A program made the translations under genes and the position numbers. A DNA stretch of 7,280 nucleotides, from the NCBI GenBank assembly GCA_017382775.1, contig JAFNZQ010000156.1:1-7280 (forward strand). The letters run 5' to 3'. The notes beneath the pieces are model-generated. The model saw nothing but the letters and a program-made list of their open reading frames with translations, was not told the DNA's origin and ran no database searches. This document shows, piece by piece, positions 6,206 to 7,280 of the stretch (within the stretch, counting starts at the first letter, position 1; each line of letters opens with the position of its first letter). This stretch comes from Spirochaetaceae bacterium (GTDB taxonomy: Bacteria > Spirochaetota > Spirochaetia > Treponematales > Treponemataceae).

Positions 6206-7280
6206 ATGGATAGACTACATAAACGAAATTTTTGTATCGTTGCTCACATAGATCACGGAAAATCAACCTTGTCCGATCGCCTAATTGAGTGGGCTCAAAT
6301 CATCGATGCCCGTCAGTTCAAAAATCAAATTTTGGATTCCATGGACATTGAGAGGGAGCGGGGAATTACCATAAAAAGTCAGGCCGTGACCATTCCCTAT
6401 GTGGCAAAAAACGGCGAAGAGTACGAACTTAATTTTGTGGATACTCCCGGTCACGTGGATTTTTCCTACGAGGTGAGCCGCGCCATTGCTTCTTGCGAAG
6501 GTGCCTTGTTGCTGATTGATGCAGCCCAAGGTGTGGAAAGCCAAACTTTAAGCAACATGTATTTGGCCTTCGAACAGGGCTTGGAGATAATTCCGGTAAT
6601 CAACAAAATCGATTTGCCATCTGCGGATATTCCCTCTTGTCGTGCCCAAATTGACAAGGATTTGGGACTTTCCTTCGAGGATGCGGTTCTTGTTTCCGCA
6701 AAAAACGGTCAAGGCATTGACGATTTGCTGGAAGCCATTGTTCATAAAATTCCGCCGCCACCGGAGGATAATTCCGGTAAATTAAAGGCTCTCATTTTCG
6801 ATTGTCATTACGATGCCTATCGCGGTGTTATCGTTCACGCTCGCATTTTTTCCGGTAAATTAAAGGTGGGAGACACCATTCGTTTTATGAACACCCAAAG
6901 CGAGTACAAGGTTGAAAATGTGGGTATTTTCAAAATCAAACTGGAAGACACGGGTGAATTGACATTGGGTGACGTGGGATATTTCATTGCGGGAATCAAA
7001 ACCGTTAATGATGTGGGCGTTGGTGACACCGTTACTTTGGCATCAGATCCGGCCGAAGAACCTTTGGCCGGCTTCAAAGAGGTGAAGCCGGTGGTGTTTT
7101 CTTCCATTTATCCCATGGACACCAACGATTATACGGAACTTGCGGACAGCATGGACAAGTTGAAACTCAACGATGCCAGTTTGATTTTCGAAAAGGATTC
7201 TTCCATTGCTTTGGGGCAGGGCTTCCGTTGCGGCTTTTTGGGGTTGCTCCACCTGGAAGTGGTGCAGGAACGGTTGGAAC
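6206..7280 (+). CDS. lepA: Elongation factor 4 (LepA GTPase), N-terminal ~60%, runs off window
   Basis: The first 358 codons of LepA/EF4, a ribosome-associated translational GTPase of about 600 residues; the remainder lies beyond the right edge. The G motifs are intact: AHIDHGKST (13-21), RGITI (52-56), DTPGH (79-83), NKID (133-136) and SAK (164-166). The segments LKALIFDCHYDAYRGV, GFKEVKPVVFSSIYP and ALGQGFRCGFLGLLHLEVV are characteristic of LepA and distinguish it from EF-G, TypA and EF-Tu. The ATG at 6206 is 1 nt after the omp stop (TAA, A, ATG). The nearest ribosome-binding sequence, GGATGG (6190-6195), is weak with a 10-nt spacing, so translation may depend partly on coupling. No in-frame alternative start lies immediately upstream. 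A 17-bp duplication encoding SGKLK occurs at 6772 and 6850. Confidence 0.97.
   Translation, partial: MDRLHKRNFCIVAHIDHGKSTLSDRLIEWAQIIDARQFKNQILDSMDIERERGITIKSQAVTIPYVAKNGEEYELNFVDTPGHVDFSYEVSRAIASCEGALLLIDAAQGVESQTLSNMYLAFEQGLEIIPVINKIDLPSADIPSCRAQIDKDLGLSFEDAVLVSAKNGQGIDDLLEAIVHKIPPPPEDNSGKLKALIFDCHYDAYRGVIVHARIFSGKLKVGDTIRFMNTQSEYKVENVGIFKIKLEDTGELTLGDVGYFIAGIKTVNDVGVGDTVTLASDPAEEPLAGFKEVKPVVFSSIYPMDTNDYTELADSMDKLKLNDASLIFEKDSSIALGQGFRCGFLGLLHLEVVQERLE
6772..6866 (+). repeat. 17-bp direct repeat inside lepA
   Basis: TTCCGGTAAATTAAAGG occurs identically at 6772-6788 and 6850-6866, 78 nt (26 codons) apart and in the same reading frame. Both copies encode S-G-K-L-K with identical codons, including TTA for Leu where neighbouring genes mostly use TTG. 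The second copy falls at the usual LepA motif (SGKLKVGD). The first replaces a variable linker before LKALIFD. Confidence 0.85.

Overview
The window looks like chromosomal DNA of a spirochaete, probably Treponema-like. The assignment rests on family resemblance recalled from memory: the basic leader and 'TIMVVPHSQKK' segment of the truncated minus-strand gene resemble the N-termini of spirochaetal M23 peptidases, and the very long GH13-type protein resembles ones I associate with spirochaetes. There are no transposons, tRNA/rRNA genes, CRISPR arrays or phage genes. Coding density is high and codon use looks even across the genes.

Layout. (1) Positions 1-165, minus strand: the N-terminal 55 codons of a putative M23 peptidase running off the left edge. 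(2) Positions 166-405: an AT-rich divergent intergenic region with two near-consensus sigma70 promoters facing outward. Each is preceded, exactly 18 nt before its -35 box, by the same 11-mer, so the region is a large dyad centred near position 282. (3) Positions 406-3999, plus: a 1197-residue cytoplasmic GH13-superfamily protein with an unrecognised N-terminal domain, a recognisable catalytic barrel with an atypical region IV (NNPDE, no His), and a lysine/serine tail. (4) Positions 4000-4114: a short gap with a weak possible terminator, an 8-bp inverted repeat overlapping a -35 box, and a promoter. (5) Positions 4115-7280, plus: a tightly packed set of dihydropyrimidinase (hydA), an outer-membrane beta-barrel-like protein and lepA. 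The first two overlap by 4 nt (ATGA), the second and third are separated by 1 nt, and lepA is cut by the right edge.

How the genes work together. The GH13 protein appears to be transcribed alone from its own promoter. The hydA-omp-lepA set is probably one transcript driven from the promoter before hydA, but the three products (cyclic amide hydrolysis, envelope protein, translation factor) share no obvious pathway. No other pyrimidine-degradation gene is visible.

The points most worth a second look are the symmetric divergent promoter region, the GlgE-like active-site variation and histone-like tail of the GH13 protein, and a 17-bp in-frame duplication inside lepA. I see no convincing evidence of an undescribed multi-gene system.
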